Shown here: positions 34,620-43,270 of the stretch, one piece after another | How the letters are laid out: every line of letters starts with the position of its first letter | How positions within the stretch are numbered: the stretch's first letter is position 1 | DNA from: RGZA01 sp041917755 | GTDB taxonomy: Bacteria > Pseudomonadota > Alphaproteobacteria > UBA9219 > RGZA01 | Assembly (NCBI GenBank): GCA_041917755.1 | Contig: JAYRWY010000013.1 | Location: 68,609-132,608 of the forward strand | DNA: 64,000 nucleotides | Direction of reading: 5' to 3' | Notes under the pieces: generated by a model | The model's input: only the letters and a program-made list of their open reading frames with translations | What the model was told of the DNA's origin: nothing | The model's database searches: none | Position numbers and translations under genes: made by a program

Positions 34620-35521
34620 GCACGCTAACACCCCATCTACAATACCTTGAAGAAGAAGCTATCACGATTATCCGTGAGGCGATTGCTTCGGCACAAAACC
34701 CTGTGTTTCTTTACTCAATCGGTAAGGATTCCGGTGCGTTGCTGCATTTGATTATGAAGGCGTACCACCCCGTGAAGCCGCCATTGCCAATGTTGCATGT
34801 GGATACGCGCTGGAAATTCCGCGATATGATCGAATTCCGCGATAACATCGCCAAGGACTTGGGATTGAAACTGCATGTGTTTAAAAACCCGCGCGGTGAA
34901 GCCGAAGATATCGGCCCGTTCAGCCATGGCGCACGCACCCATACCCAGGTGATGAAGACCGATGCTTTGAAGCTCGCACTCAATCAATTCAAGTTTGACT
35001 TCATCTTCATTGGTGCTCGCCGTGATGAAGAAAAATCACGTGCGAAGGAACGTATTTTCTCGCTGCGTAATCGATTCCATGCATGGGACCCAAAAAATCA
35101 ACGTCCGGAATTCGGTTTATTGTTCAATACACGTCTTCCCGAACAGCACAGTATGCGCGTTGCGCCGCTGTCGAACTGGACAGAATATGATGTATGGCAA
35201 TACATCAAGGCTGAAAACATCCCTATGGTGCCATTGTATTTTGCCAAGGAACGTCCGGTCGTGGTACGTGATGGCCAGATTTTGATGGTGGATGATGAAC
35301 GCTTTGTGTTCGAGGAAGGCGAAAAGCCGGTGATGAAAAAAATCCGCTTCCGCACATTGGGTTGTTACCCATTAACCGGAGCGATTGAATCCGAAGCTGA
35401 CACGCTTGATAAGGTGATTGCCGAACTTGAAGATCAACGTATTTCTGAACGCGCAGGCCGTTTGATTGACCAAGATAGTGGCGCATCCATGGAAAAGAAA
35501 AAGAAGCAGGGGTATTTCTAA
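34616..35521 (+). CDS. cysD: Sulfate adenylyltransferase subunit 2 (CysD)
   Basis: This is a 301-aa PP-loop ATPase that makes APS from sulfate and ATP, with CysN coupling GTP hydrolysis. The PP-loop is YSIGKDSGALLHL (residues ~37-49), followed by the conserved HVDTRWKFRDMIEFRD, IGARRDEEKSRAKERIFS, and C-terminal RTLGCYPLTGAIES and RISERAGRLIDQD segments. Length is standard. It overlaps cysI by 4 bp and is separated from cysN by one base. Its position after the sulfite reductase genes rather than before cysH is a local gene-order choice with no effect on function. Confidence 0.96.
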   Translation: MSTLTPHLQYLEEEAITIIREAIASAQNPVFLYSIGKDSGALLHLIMKAYHPVKPPLPMLHVDTRWKFRDMIEFRDNIAKDLGLKLHVFKNPRGEAEDIGPFSHGARTHTQVMKTDALKLALNQFKFDFIFIGARRDEEKSRAKERIFSLRNRFHAWDPKNQRPEFGLLFNTRLPEQHSMRVAPLSNWTEYDVWQYIKAENIPMVPLYFAKERPVVVRDGQILMVDDERFVFEEGEKPVMKKIRFRTLGCYPLTGAIESEADTLDKVIAELEDQRISERAGRLIDQDSGASMEKKKKQGYF

Positions 35522-35522
35522 T

Positions 35523-36758
35523 ATGCAAAGCAGAGACACATTACACTTTTTAACCTGCGGGCATGTGGATGATGGTAAATCAACCCTGATTGGCCGCTTG
35601 CTCTACGATGTGGGTGCAATTCCCGATGACCAAGCGGCGGGTGCAACCGTGAATGGCGTGCTCGATTACTCGCGCTTACTTGACGGATTGGAAGATGAAC
35701 GTAGTCAAGGCATTACCATTGACGCGGCGTATCGTTATTTCCGTTATGGTGGCCGCCATTTCCGCATCGCGGATACACCAGGCCACGTACAATATGTACG
35801 TAACATGGCGGTTGCCGCCGCCAACAGCGATGTGGCGCTTATTCTTGTGGATGGCGCGCATGGTGTGCGTGAACAAACCATTCGCCATAGCAAAATTGCC
35901 GCATTCTTTGGTATCCGCCAATTTGTGGTGGTCGCTAATAAGATGGATTTGGTTGGTTATTCCCAAGAAAAGTTTAGCGCGATTGAGGCGGATTACCGTG
36001 CGCAGATGGCTGATGTGGCGAATGTGGAATTCACATTCATTCCGGTCAGCGCAATTGCAGGCGATAACGTATTCAAGAAAAGCACCAATATGCCATGGTA
36101 TAAAGGCGTGAGCTTGATGGATTATCTATCCAAGGTGCAGGTGCAAAATAATGCCCTGCAAGGCGTACGTTTGCCGGTGCAATCCGTTATTCGGTTCGAA
36201 GATCGTCGCGGGTATCAAGGGATGCTCAATGGTGGTGTCGTAAAAACCGGTGATCGTTTGCAGGTTGCAGGCACGAACAGCAGCATCAGCATTTCGCGCA
36301 TTTATCACAGTGGCAAGCAAGTGCAGGAAGTAAGTGCCGGCCAAGCCGTGACATTGGTAACCGATGATGATGTGGATATCGCACGCGGTAATGTGCTGTA
36401 TCCCGCCAGCGCGCCAATTTGTTCCACGGAATCCTTTGTGGGCAGTGTGCTATGGCTTGACCCCAGCTTTGCTGGACGCGGCGATGTGCAATGCACCCTT
36501 AAGATTCATAACCGTGAAGAACAGGTGGAAGTGCACCAAGGCGCCGTGAATGGCCCACTGGTGGATGCATGCATTTACGCGGCATTGCCTGTGCCTGTTG
36601 ATCTTTATGCGCATAACCGCATGACGGGTATCTTTATGTTGATTGAATTGGAAACTGAACGCACCATAGGCGTGGGTACGGTTCGCTCCATAAAAGAAGC
36701 AGATTGGGATAAGGGCGGCGATACACCACATCTTAAAAATTCTGCATCCTTCTTCTAA
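35523..36758 (+). CDS. cysN: Sulfate adenylyltransferase subunit 1 (CysN), GTPase
   Basis: This is 411 aa from ATG 35523, the only start consistent with the normal N-terminus MQSRDTLHFLTCGHVDDGKSTLIGRLL. The P-loop GHVDDGKST, the switch segment DERSQGITIDAAYRYF, DTPGHVQYVRNM and NKMDLV show an intact translation-factor-type GTPase. CysN activates CysD for APS synthesis. The protein ends after the beta-barrel domains and lacks a C-terminal APS kinase (CysC) extension common in other alphaproteobacterial CysNC proteins. That agrees with direct APS reduction by the neighbouring CysH. metF follows after 12 bp. Confidence 0.95.
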   Translation: MQSRDTLHFLTCGHVDDGKSTLIGRLLYDVGAIPDDQAAGATVNGVLDYSRLLDGLEDERSQGITIDAAYRYFRYGGRHFRIADTPGHVQYVRNMAVAAANSDVALILVDGAHGVREQTIRHSKIAAFFGIRQFVVVANKMDLVGYSQEKFSAIEADYRAQMADVANVEFTFIPVSAIAGDNVFKKSTNMPWYKGVSLMDYLSKVQVQNNALQGVRLPVQSVIRFEDRRGYQGMLNGGVVKTGDRLQVAGTNSSISISRIYHSGKQVQEVSAGQAVTLVTDDDVDIARGNVLYPASAPICSTESFVGSVLWLDPSFAGRGDVQCTLKIHNREEQVEVHQGAVNGPLVDACIYAALPVPVDLYAHNRMTGIFMLIELETERTIGVGTVRSIKEADWDKGGDTPHLKNSASFF

Positions 36759-36770
36759 GCTCGGTTCATA

Positions 36771-37607
36771 ATGACAATCACCACTAGTTTTGAATTCTTT
36801 CCGCCCAAGACCGAAGCCTTGCAAGCTGCATTGCTGAAGGTTGCGGGGGAACTTGCCCCGCTTAAGCCGTCCTTTGTCTCGGTAACATATGGGGCAGGGG
36901 GCACAACGCGCGGGCGTACCCATGCATTGGTTGACCAATTGCAAACGCAGTTTGGTCTAAAAGCGGCTGCTCATTTGACCTGTGTTGGGGCAGAGCGCAG
37001 CGAGATTGATGATATTGCCAAGGATTATTGGGCAAAAAATATCAAACACATCGTGGCATTGCGTGGTGACCAACCGGATATGACGGGGCCATATGTGCCG
37101 CATCCGGGTGGCTATGCGTATGCCCGTGATTTGGTCGAGGGCCTTAAAAAAATTGCGCCATTTGAAATCTCGGTTGCGGCGTATCCGGAAAAACATCCAG
37201 AAGCCACTAGCATGGATGCCGATTTGGATAATTTAAAGCGCAAGCAGGATGCCGGTGCAACAAGAGCTATCACCCAGTTCTTTTTTGACAATGATGCGTA
37301 TTTGCATTTTTGCGATCAGGCACACAAGCGCGGTATAACCATGCCTATCGTGCCTGGATTATTGCCGATTTCTAATTTTGAAAAAGCATGCGAGTTTGCA
37401 GGCAAGTGCGGCGCGCATGTACCGGAAAACCTTAAGCATCGTTTTGAAGGCAAAGTGCCAAACACCGATGATTTCAAAAGAGTTGCCATTGATGCAGCAA
37501 TTGCACAAGGCGAACACCTCAAAAAGCATGGCATTCGCCATTTTCACTATTACACCTTGAATCGCGCGGATTTGGTTATCCCTGTTTGCAAGGCATTAGA
37601 AGGATAA
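36771..37607 (+). CDS. metF: 5,10-methylenetetrahydrofolate reductase (MetF)
   Basis: This is a 278-aa FAD-dependent TIM-barrel enzyme that makes 5-methyl-tetrahydrofolate, the methyl donor for MetH. Hallmarks are FEFFPPKTEALQAAL at the start, FVSVTYGAGGTTRGRT, HIVALRGDQPD (~90-100), AYPEKHPEA and TQFFFDNDAYLHFCD. Length is normal for the bacterial short form. It sits between cysN and metH with gaps of 12 and 7 bp, and the metH ribosome site overlaps its stop codon. Its place in a sulfur operon led by a SAM-II switch links one-carbon supply to methionine demand. Confidence 0.96.
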   Translation: MTITTSFEFFPPKTEALQAALLKVAGELAPLKPSFVSVTYGAGGTTRGRTHALVDQLQTQFGLKAAAHLTCVGAERSEIDDIAKDYWAKNIKHIVALRGDQPDMTGPYVPHPGGYAYARDLVEGLKKIAPFEISVAAYPEKHPEATSMDADLDNLKRKQDAGATRAITQFFFDNDAYLHFCDQAHKRGITMPIVPGLLPISNFEKACEFAGKCGAHVPENLKHRFEGKVPNTDDFKRVAIDAAIAQGEHLKKHGIRHFHYYTLNRADLVIPVCKALEG

Positions 37608-37614
37608 ACTTAGT

Positions 37615-40600
37615 ATGGCCGCGTTATTAGATGTATTGAAGGAACGAGTATTGTTGTGCGATGGCGCCATGGGCAGCCGTGTGCAAGTGCTCGATCTTGA
37701 TATTGAAAAAGATTATTTGGGTAATGAAAATTGCACAGAAATTTTAAACCTATCGCGTCCGGATTTGGTGGTGGATATCCATAAGGGATATTTAACTGCT
37801 GGCGCGGATATGGTGCTCACCAACTCCTTTGGTGGTTCGGCGGTAACATTGGCTGAATTTGATTTGCAGGACAAAACCTACGAGATTAACAAGCGTGCCG
37901 CAGAATTGGCACGCGAAGCGATTTCGCATTTTAAAGACCGCCCACGTTTTGCCTTGGGCTCCATTGGCCCGGGTACAAAACTTCTCTCGCTGGGGCACAT
38001 CGATTTTGATACCGCCGAAGATGCATTTAAGCGCCAAGCTATCGGTCTGATTGAAGGTGGCGTGGACGCCATTTTGATTGAAACCTGCCAAGATCCGCTG
38101 CAAATCAAGGCGGCGGTGAATGGTGCAAAACTTGCGCGCACGCAGCTAAATAAATCCGTCCCCATTTTTGTGACAGTGACCATTGAAGTAACCGGCACGA
38201 TGTTGGTGGGAACCGATATTGCGGGGGCAGCTACAATTATTGAATCCCTTGGTGTGGATTTGGTCGGCTTGAACTGTGCAACGGGCCCGCGCGAAATGTT
38301 GGAACACGTGCGTTGGTTATCCGAAAACTGGCCGCGCATGATTGGTGTGCAACCCAATGCAGGTTTGCCCGAATTGGTGAATGGCAAGACGCATTATCCG
38401 CTGGGTCCATGCGATTTGGAACATTCACTCGAGCGCTTTGTTACAGAATTCGGTATGAATTTCATTGGCGGTTGTTGTGGTACGAACGTGGAGCATGTGG
38501 AGCACTTGGATAAAATGCTTCGCCGTATTGCCGAAGACGGCGTGCGCCCCAAGCCAAAGAAACGTAATTTTTCATGGACACCATCGGTTGCATCGCTGTA
38601 TGGGCAAGTAAGCCTGCGCCAAGAAAACGCCTACCTGGCGATTGGTGAGCGTTGTAACGCCAATGGCAGTAAGCAATGGCGCACCTTGCAGGAAGCCAAT
38701 GATTGGGATGGCTGCGTGAAAATGGCGCGCGAACAGGTGCAGGAAGGCTCCAATGCGTTGGATGTTTGCACCGCATTCGTTGGCCGTAACGAAGTATTAG
38801 AAATGGGCGAGGTGATTAAACGCTTTGCGACATCCATTCAGGCGCCGCTGGTAATTGACTCAACCGAATATAAGGTATTGGAAAGCTCGCTTAAGCTCTA
38901 TGGCGGTAAGGCCATTATCAACTCCATCAATTTTGAAGATGGCGAAGAACCCGCACGTGAGCGTTTGCGCCTTGCCAAGAAATTTGGCTGCTCGGTTATT
39001 GCCTTGACTATTGATGAAAAAGGCATGGCGAAGGAGCCACAGCACAAACTGGAAATCGCCAAGCGTTTATACGACATGGCGGTGAATGAATTTGGCTTGC
39101 CGCCGGAGGATTTGCTGTTCGACCCGCTCACCTTCACCGTTGCCACGGGTAATGAAGATGACCGCAAGCTTGGTCTTTGGACCTTGGAAGGCATTGAGCT
39201 GATTTCCAAGGCCATGCCGAAATGCCAGATTATATTGGGATTATCGAATATTTCATTCGGGCTTAATCCGCCGGCACGTCACGTGCTCAATTCCGTGATG
39301 CTCGATTTAGCAATGAAGCGCGGATTAACCGGCGCGATTGTGCACCATTCCAAAATCATGGCGTTGCATAAAATTCCAGAAGAAGAAGCGCGTATCGCCG
39401 AAGATTTGATTTTTGATAGACGTAAAGACGGTTATGACCCGTTGCATGCGTTTATGGCACTGTTTGCAAACCGCACCGCCGCAGATACCGCTAAAAAAGC
39501 GCGCCCTGATACGATTGAAGAATGCTTGAAGCAACGCATCGTGGATGGCGATAGCATCGGATTGGAAGCGGATTTAGAAATTGCGATGAAGACCTATAAG
39601 CCGCTGGAAATCATCAACACACTATTACTTGATGGTATGAAAGTGGTCGGTGAGTTGTTCGGTTCGGGCAAAATGCAATTGCCGTTCGTGCTGCAATCTG
39701 CCGAAACCATGAAAAAATCCGTCGCATGGCTAGAGCCATTTATGGAAAAGGTTGAAGGACAGGAAAAAGGTACCATGGTGCTGGCGACCGTAAAGGGCGA
39801 CGTGCATGATATTGGTAAAAATCTGGTCGATATTATTCTTACCAACAATGGCTATAAGGTTGTGAATTTGGGTATTAAACAGCCTATTGAAGCGATTTTG
39901 GAAGCTGCCAAAACCCATAAAGCGAATGCCATTGGTATGTCCGGCTTGCTGGTGAAATCCACGGTAATTATGCGCGAAAATTTGGAAGAAATGTCCCGCC
40001 AGGGGTTGGATATTCCGGTGATGTTGGGCGGCGCGGCATTAACGCGCGGTTATGTCTATTCCGATTGTTCGGAATCCTACACCACGGGCCAAGTGGCATA
40101 TGCCAATGACGCGTTTGATGGCCTTGGCCTTATGAATAAGGTAATGGATGGCACGTTTGGTGAATTTGTGACCGCAGAAAAGCAACGCACGCGTCCACGC
40201 CGCAAACCAGTTGAACTGCCAACCGAAGAAAGCATCTTTGCCGATAACACCGACCCCGCCGCCGCACGTGCCAAGCGTGAGAAGATGGGCAAGGATGTGA
40301 AGGTGCCAACGCCGCCATTCTGGGGCCCCAAGATTATTGATTATGTACCTGCCGAAACACTTATTCCGTTTGTGAATGAACGTTCACTGTACATGCAACA
40401 ATGGGGCTTTAAGAAACAAGGCAAACGCATTGAAGAATATATGGAAGATGCACGCCGTGAATTCCGCCCGATTTTAAAGCGGATATTGGAAGATGCGAAC
40501 CGCGATAAGGCACTTAACGCCACGGCGTCCTATGGCTATTGGCCAGCGGCAGCGGATGGCAATGATGTGATTATTTTTGATGAAAAAGATCATAATAAGG

Positions 40601-41109
40601 AAATCGTGCGTTTCACCTTGCCGCGCCGCAAGCCAGAGGCCGATGGCACGCCCGGCGTTTGCATCAGCGATTTCTTCAAAGATGTAAACGACAAGCAACG
40701 CGACGTGATTGCCATGCAGATTGTCACCATGGGTGATCGGGCATCAGAAGTATCGCGTGAATGGTTCGCGCAAAACCGTTATCAGGATTATATGTTCCTG
40801 CATGGATTGAGTGTGGAATTGACCGAAGGCATGGCCGAATATGTGCATGCGCGTATCCGCAAGGAATTGGGCATTGCCGGCGATGATGCGCAGGATATGG
40901 AAAAGCTGCTGCAGCAAGGCTATCGCGGCAGCCGTTATTCATTTGGCTATGCTGCATGCCCGCGTCTGGAAGACCAGGAGCCAATTTTGAAGCTGTTGCA
41001 AGCGGATAAGGTCGGCATCGCCTTGACCGAAGAATTTATGCTGCATCCAGAGCAAAGTACTTCCGCGATTGTGGTGCATCATCCTGCCGCACGTTATTTC
41101 AACGTATAG
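37615..41109 (+). CDS. metH: Cobalamin-dependent methionine synthase (MetH), full length
   Basis: This is a 1164-aa four-module enzyme that methylates homocysteine. The homocysteine domain (~1-310) has zinc ligands C221, C287 and C288 (GLNCATG, GGCCGT). The methyltetrahydrofolate-binding barrel (~340-620) includes NANGSKQWR and DSTEYKVLESSLK. The B12 module (~640-880) has DVHDIGKN with the cobalt-ligand His731. The AdoMet reactivation domain (~900-1164) ends with RGSRYSFGYAACPRLEDQ. All modules are present. The zinc-site motif ENCTEILNLSRPD near the N-terminus is also intact. The protein needs vitamin B12; no B12 genes or B12 riboswitch are in view. A small LOG-like gene follows after 7 bp. 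Confidence 0.97.
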   Translation: MAALLDVLKERVLLCDGAMGSRVQVLDLDIEKDYLGNENCTEILNLSRPDLVVDIHKGYLTAGADMVLTNSFGGSAVTLAEFDLQDKTYEINKRAAELAREAISHFKDRPRFALGSIGPGTKLLSLGHIDFDTAEDAFKRQAIGLIEGGVDAILIETCQDPLQIKAAVNGAKLARTQLNKSVPIFVTVTIEVTGTMLVGTDIAGAATIIESLGVDLVGLNCATGPREMLEHVRWLSENWPRMIGVQPNAGLPELVNGKTHYPLGPCDLEHSLERFVTEFGMNFIGGCCGTNVEHVEHLDKMLRRIAEDGVRPKPKKRNFSWTPSVASLYGQVSLRQENAYLAIGERCNANGSKQWRTLQEANDWDGCVKMAREQVQEGSNALDVCTAFVGRNEVLEMGEVIKRFATSIQAPLVIDSTEYKVLESSLKLYGGKAIINSINFEDGEEPARERLRLAKKFGCSVIALTIDEKGMAKEPQHKLEIAKRLYDMAVNEFGLPPEDLLFDPLTFTVATGNEDDRKLGLWTLEGIELISKAMPKCQIILGLSNISFGLNPPARHVLNSVMLDLAMKRGLTGAIVHHSKIMALHKIPEEEARIAEDLIFDRRKDGYDPLHAFMALFANRTAADTAKKARPDTIEECLKQRIVDGDSIGLEADLEIAMKTYKPLEIINTLLLDGMKVVGELFGSGKMQLPFVLQSAETMKKSVAWLEPFMEKVEGQEKGTMVLATVKGDVHDIGKNLVDIILTNNGYKVVNLGIKQPIEAILEAAKTHKANAIGMSGLLVKSTVIMRENLEEMSRQGLDIPVMLGGAALTRGYVYSDCSESYTTGQVAYANDAFDGLGLMNKVMDGTFGEFVTAEKQRTRPRRKPVELPTEESIFADNTDPAAARAKREKMGKDVKVPTPPFWGPKIIDYVPAETLIPFVNERSLYMQQWGFKKQGKRIEEYMEDARREFRPILKRILEDANRDKALNATASYGYWPAAADGNDVIIFDEKDHNKEIVRFTLPRRKPEADGTPGVCISDFFKDVNDKQRDVIAMQIVTMGDRASEVSREWFAQNRYQDYMFLHGLSVELTEGMAEYVHARIRKELGIAGDDAQDMEKLLQQGYRGSRYSFGYAACPRLEDQEPILKLLQADKVGIALTEEFMLHPEQSTSAIVVHHPAARYFNV

Positions 41110-41116
41110 GCACTCC

Positions 41117-41653
41117 ATGCTTTCCAAACGGCCAATCATTGGTGTGATGGGGGCAAGCAAGGAACGGCATGAAGAACTGGCCAAGCCATTAGGCGAGGCA
41201 ATTGCCAGAGCAGGCTATCATCTGTTGACGGGTGGTGGCACCGGCGTGATGGATGCAGTATCACAAAGCTTTACCGCCACGCAGCCCCGCGCGGGACTAT
41301 GCATTGGCGTAATACCGATGCAAAGCGCGGGTGAAGCGTATGAAGTGATGCCGAATTACCCCAATCCCTATGTGGAACTGCCAATCCATTCGCATCTGGG
41401 CATTTATGATGGCCATGACCCGCAGCAGGTCAGCCGCAATTACATTAATATCCTGACCAGTCATGTGGTGGTGGTCTTGCCGGGCAGTAAGGGCACGCGC
41501 AATGAGCTAAGCCTTGCGCAGCGGTTTAAAAAACCATTCATCCTGTTTGGCGCACCAGAACAGTTTGTGGATTTTCCTAATGGTTTGCCGCGCAGCGATG
41601 ATGTGCAGCAAGTCATGCAGTTTGTTGAACAAACCTTGCGGGATATCATATGA
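41117..41653 (+). CDS. LOG/TIGR00725-like Rossmann nucleotide-binding protein
   Basis: This is 178 aa from ATG 41117; the longer frame upstream lies within metH. It begins RPIIGVMGASKERHEELAKPLGEAIARAGYHLLTGGGTGVMDAVS and has LPGSKGTRNELSLAQRF, the SLOG-superfamily pattern seen in cytokinin-activating (LOG) phosphoribohydrolases and in molybdenum-cofactor-carrier-like proteins. The classical LOG motif PGGxGTxxE appears here as PGSKGTRNE. It is the ninth gene of the SAM-II operon, overlapping the next gene by 4 bp. Fold assignment is good; the ligand and any tie to methionine metabolism are unknown. Confidence 0.8.
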   Translation: MLSKRPIIGVMGASKERHEELAKPLGEAIARAGYHLLTGGGTGVMDAVSQSFTATQPRAGLCIGVIPMQSAGEAYEVMPNYPNPYVELPIHSHLGIYDGHDPQQVSRNYINILTSHVVVVLPGSKGTRNELSLAQRFKKPFILFGAPEQFVDFPNGLPRSDDVQQVMQFVEQTLRDII

Positions 41654-41982
41654 TGAAGCTCTCGCGGCGGGATGTGTTGTATGGGGCAGGTGCGGCGGTG
41701 ATGTTGGCGTCATTGCCCGCGATGCGCGCGCAAGTGTTGGAGGGGTATTTAAAGCCCTATGGTATTGCGGGTAGCTTCATCTTCTCCAAAACGCCGTTGC
41801 ATTGCCTTGAATGTTTTAAGGGCGATGTGGGGGATTTAATGGTGGTGCAGTTGCCCCAACTGCCCGCTGCGCATACGGGCAAGGTGCGGTTAACGGGCAC
41901 AGCCACGCCAAATGCCAATAAACATGCGTTTTTCCGGCATGTTATGAATGATGCAAAACTTGTAAAAAACACTTTCGTTTAG
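41650..41982 (+). CDS. Small exported hypothetical protein with Tat-like signal
   Basis: This is a 110-aa protein starting MMKLSRRDVLYGAGAAVMLASLPAMRA, where SRRDVLYG plus a hydrophobic run resembles a twin-arginine signal ending near residue 27. The short mature part has a Cys pair (HCLECF) and a TGKVRLTGTATPNANKH stretch. I recognise no family, but its size and the CxxC-like spacing suggest a periplasmic metal- or redox-related role, which is only a guess. It overlaps the LOG-like gene by 4 bp and is probably the last gene of the operon. tRNA-Ser follows 31 bp later. Confidence 0.6.
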   Translation: MMKLSRRDVLYGAGAAVMLASLPAMRAQVLEGYLKPYGIAGSFIFSKTPLHCLECFKGDVGDLMVVQLPQLPAAHTGKVRLTGTATPNANKHAFFRHVMNDAKLVKNTFV

Positions 41983-42013
41983 CGCGTTTGTTCGGTATCA
42001 CTTGATGCGGATT

Positions 42014-42103
42014 GGATGGGTGGCCGAGCGGTTTAAGGCACCGGTCTTGAAAACCGGCGTGGGTGAAAGCTCACCGTGAGTTCGAATCTCACCCCATCCG
42101 CCA
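42014..42103 (+). tRNA. tRNA-Ser, anticodon TGA, CCA encoded
   Basis: A class II tRNA with acceptor stem GGATGGG (42014-42020) paired with CCCATCC (42093-42099), discriminator G42100 and CCA at 42101-42103. The anticodon TGA is at 42048-42050 in loop CTTGAAA. The long variable arm GTGGGTGAAAGCTCAC is typical of serine tRNAs. An inverted repeat starts directly at the base after CCA. Confidence 0.97.
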
Positions 42104-42202
42104 CCCTTCGCTAAAGCTTCGGGTGGCAGGCCACCCGCCTAGGGTGGGCTGACAACCGAAATCACAACATGTAGGGTGATCTCCCGAAGCTTTAGCGAAG
42201 GG
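42104..42202 (+). repeat. 20-bp perfect inverted repeat flanking ~60 bp, upstream of a GIY-YIG gene
   Basis: The arms are 42104-42123 and 42183-42202, built around the core TTCGCTAAAGCTTCG and its complement. Inside is another hairpin, GGGTGG (42121-42126) with CCACCC (42131-42136). The decamer GACAACCGAA occurs both inside (about 42151) and just after the right arm before the GIY-YIG start. The left arm touches the tRNA-Ser CCA end. The arrangement looks like a small repeat element associated with the nuclease gene. Confidence 0.75.
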
Positions 42203-42212
42203 AGACAACCGA

Positions 42213-42464
42213 ATGTGGTATGTATATTTCCTAAAACTTACAAATAACGATATTTATGTCGGGTCAACCAATGATCTGAAGCGTCGCTTTGCTTCACACA
42301 AAGCCGGACAAGTCATCTCAACCAAAGCATTTTTGCCTGTAAAATTAACAAGCTATGTCGCAGTCGAGAATGAAGCGACAGCCAGAACCTTGGAAAAATA
42401 CTTTAAATCAGGTTCAGGCAAGGCCTTTGCCAATAAGCGGCTTTTTGACAATTCTAAAAAGTAG
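42213..42464 (+). CDS. GIY-YIG nuclease family small protein
   Basis: This 83-aa protein is a single GIY-YIG domain of the UPF0213/YhbQ size class. It starts MWYVYFLKLTNNDIYVGSTNDLKRRF, where the motif positions read VYF and IYVGST, followed by the conserved R (RRF) and a C-terminal half with the E (ENEATARTLEKYFKSG). Such proteins may cut structured or damaged DNA. The start lies 10 bp after the right arm of a 20-bp inverted repeat that begins at the tRNA-Ser 3' end, so gene and repeat may be a mobile pair comparable to REP elements with their transposases. Nuclease activity is expected from the family; the mobility idea is inference. Confidence 0.85.
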   Translation: MWYVYFLKLTNNDIYVGSTNDLKRRFASHKAGQVISTKAFLPVKLTSYVAVENEATARTLEKYFKSGSGKAFANKRLFDNSKK

Positions 42465-42554
42465 GCGCAGCATAGTTCATGTGGACAACTTTGCGGGACG
42501 CGCGCGGCGTGGCAAAGTAATTTCACCATACAGTGTATATTGTACTAAATTAAG

Positions 42555-43109
42555 CTAGATAAATTTTATTATATTAAGCATCCATTCAGAAATTTTATAA
42601 ACACCCAACAACAATAATCCTATGATGCTCCAATTTATCCACTTTGAAAAAATCTGACGTGGCGCCATCTGTACTTGCTTGCAATCACCGTCAACTGTTC
42701 TCAGTTTTACCATAAATGGTGGTGCAGAGTAAGATTGCAGCAATTCAATGTTGTGGTATTCTTTTGCGCCTAGATAATCAATTTTTATTACAAAGTGATT
42801 GTCCGGCAGTGTTAGCTCAGAATAGTTGCATGGTGGCCAAATTTGATAATGTTCAGGCTTTGAGCTGAAATATACTTCGACACTATGTGCAGTTTCTTTG
42901 CCGATGTTTTGGATGTATATGCTTCTAGAATAAATGGAAAGGGAGCCGCCAGCATTTTGCGGTATGTTATGGGCAAACTGATGTCCAACCCCCCAAATAA
43001 CATTGGCTTTTGGCTGTAGCATTCTTCCAATCAATGCAAAAGTAGCCGTTAATATAACAGCAACAATTTCAGGCTTGCCAACAAAATTAATTATTGCATC
43101 TACAGTCAT
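42555..43109 (-). CDS. Hypothetical membrane-anchored protein
   Basis: This is 184 aa from the ATG at 43109, chosen for the AGAGGAGC ribosome site; the frame extends further upstream without one. An N-terminal hydrophobic segment (PEIVAVILTATFALIGRML) and a C-terminal one (INWSIIGLLLLGVYKISEWML) enclose a soluble domain of ~120 residues. That domain has a pattern (SIYIQNIGKETAHSVEVYFSSKPEHYQIWPP...) resembling immunoglobulin-like or PapD-like beta domains of unknown function seen in solitary membrane proteins. No named family. Isolated between the GIY-YIG gene and amtB; possibly accessory DNA. Confidence 0.6.
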   Translation of the reverse strand: MTVDAIINFVGKPEIVAVILTATFALIGRMLQPKANVIWGVGHQFAHNIPQNAGGSLSIYSRSIYIQNIGKETAHSVEVYFSSKPEHYQIWPPCNYSELTLPDNHFVIKIDYLGAKEYHNIELLQSYSAPPFMVKLRTVDGDCKQVQMAPRQIFSKWINWSIIGLLLLGVYKISEWMLNIIKFI

Positions 43110-43202
43110 ATTTAGCTCCTCTGTCGATATGCAATAATAGTGGAGAAATGTTTCGTAGGCAAATTTACAAAAAAATAATTGATAAACGCTTGTAATGCAC
43201 AC

Positions 43203-43236
43203 CAAAAATAAGGGCCGCATGTTCATGCGACCCTTA
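43203..43236 (-). terminator. Intrinsic terminator after amtB
   Basis: On the minus strand AAGGG-x-CGCATG pairs with CATGCG-x-CCCTT with a 2-nt loop and is followed by ATTTTTGG. It begins ~35 bp after the amtB stop. A clear rho-independent signal. Confidence 0.8.
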
Positions 43237-43270
43237 AATCTTTTAGATAGGTAGTTGTTAGTTGAACAAC

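Noticed and set aside
41069..41116. Upstream extension of the LOG-like gene.
   Set aside because: It lies inside metH in another frame; ATG 41117 gives the standard start of the family.
43110..43226. N-terminal extension of the membrane-anchored protein upstream of 43109.
   Set aside because: The additional residues have no ribosome site, while AGAGGAGC precedes ATG 43109 at good spacing.
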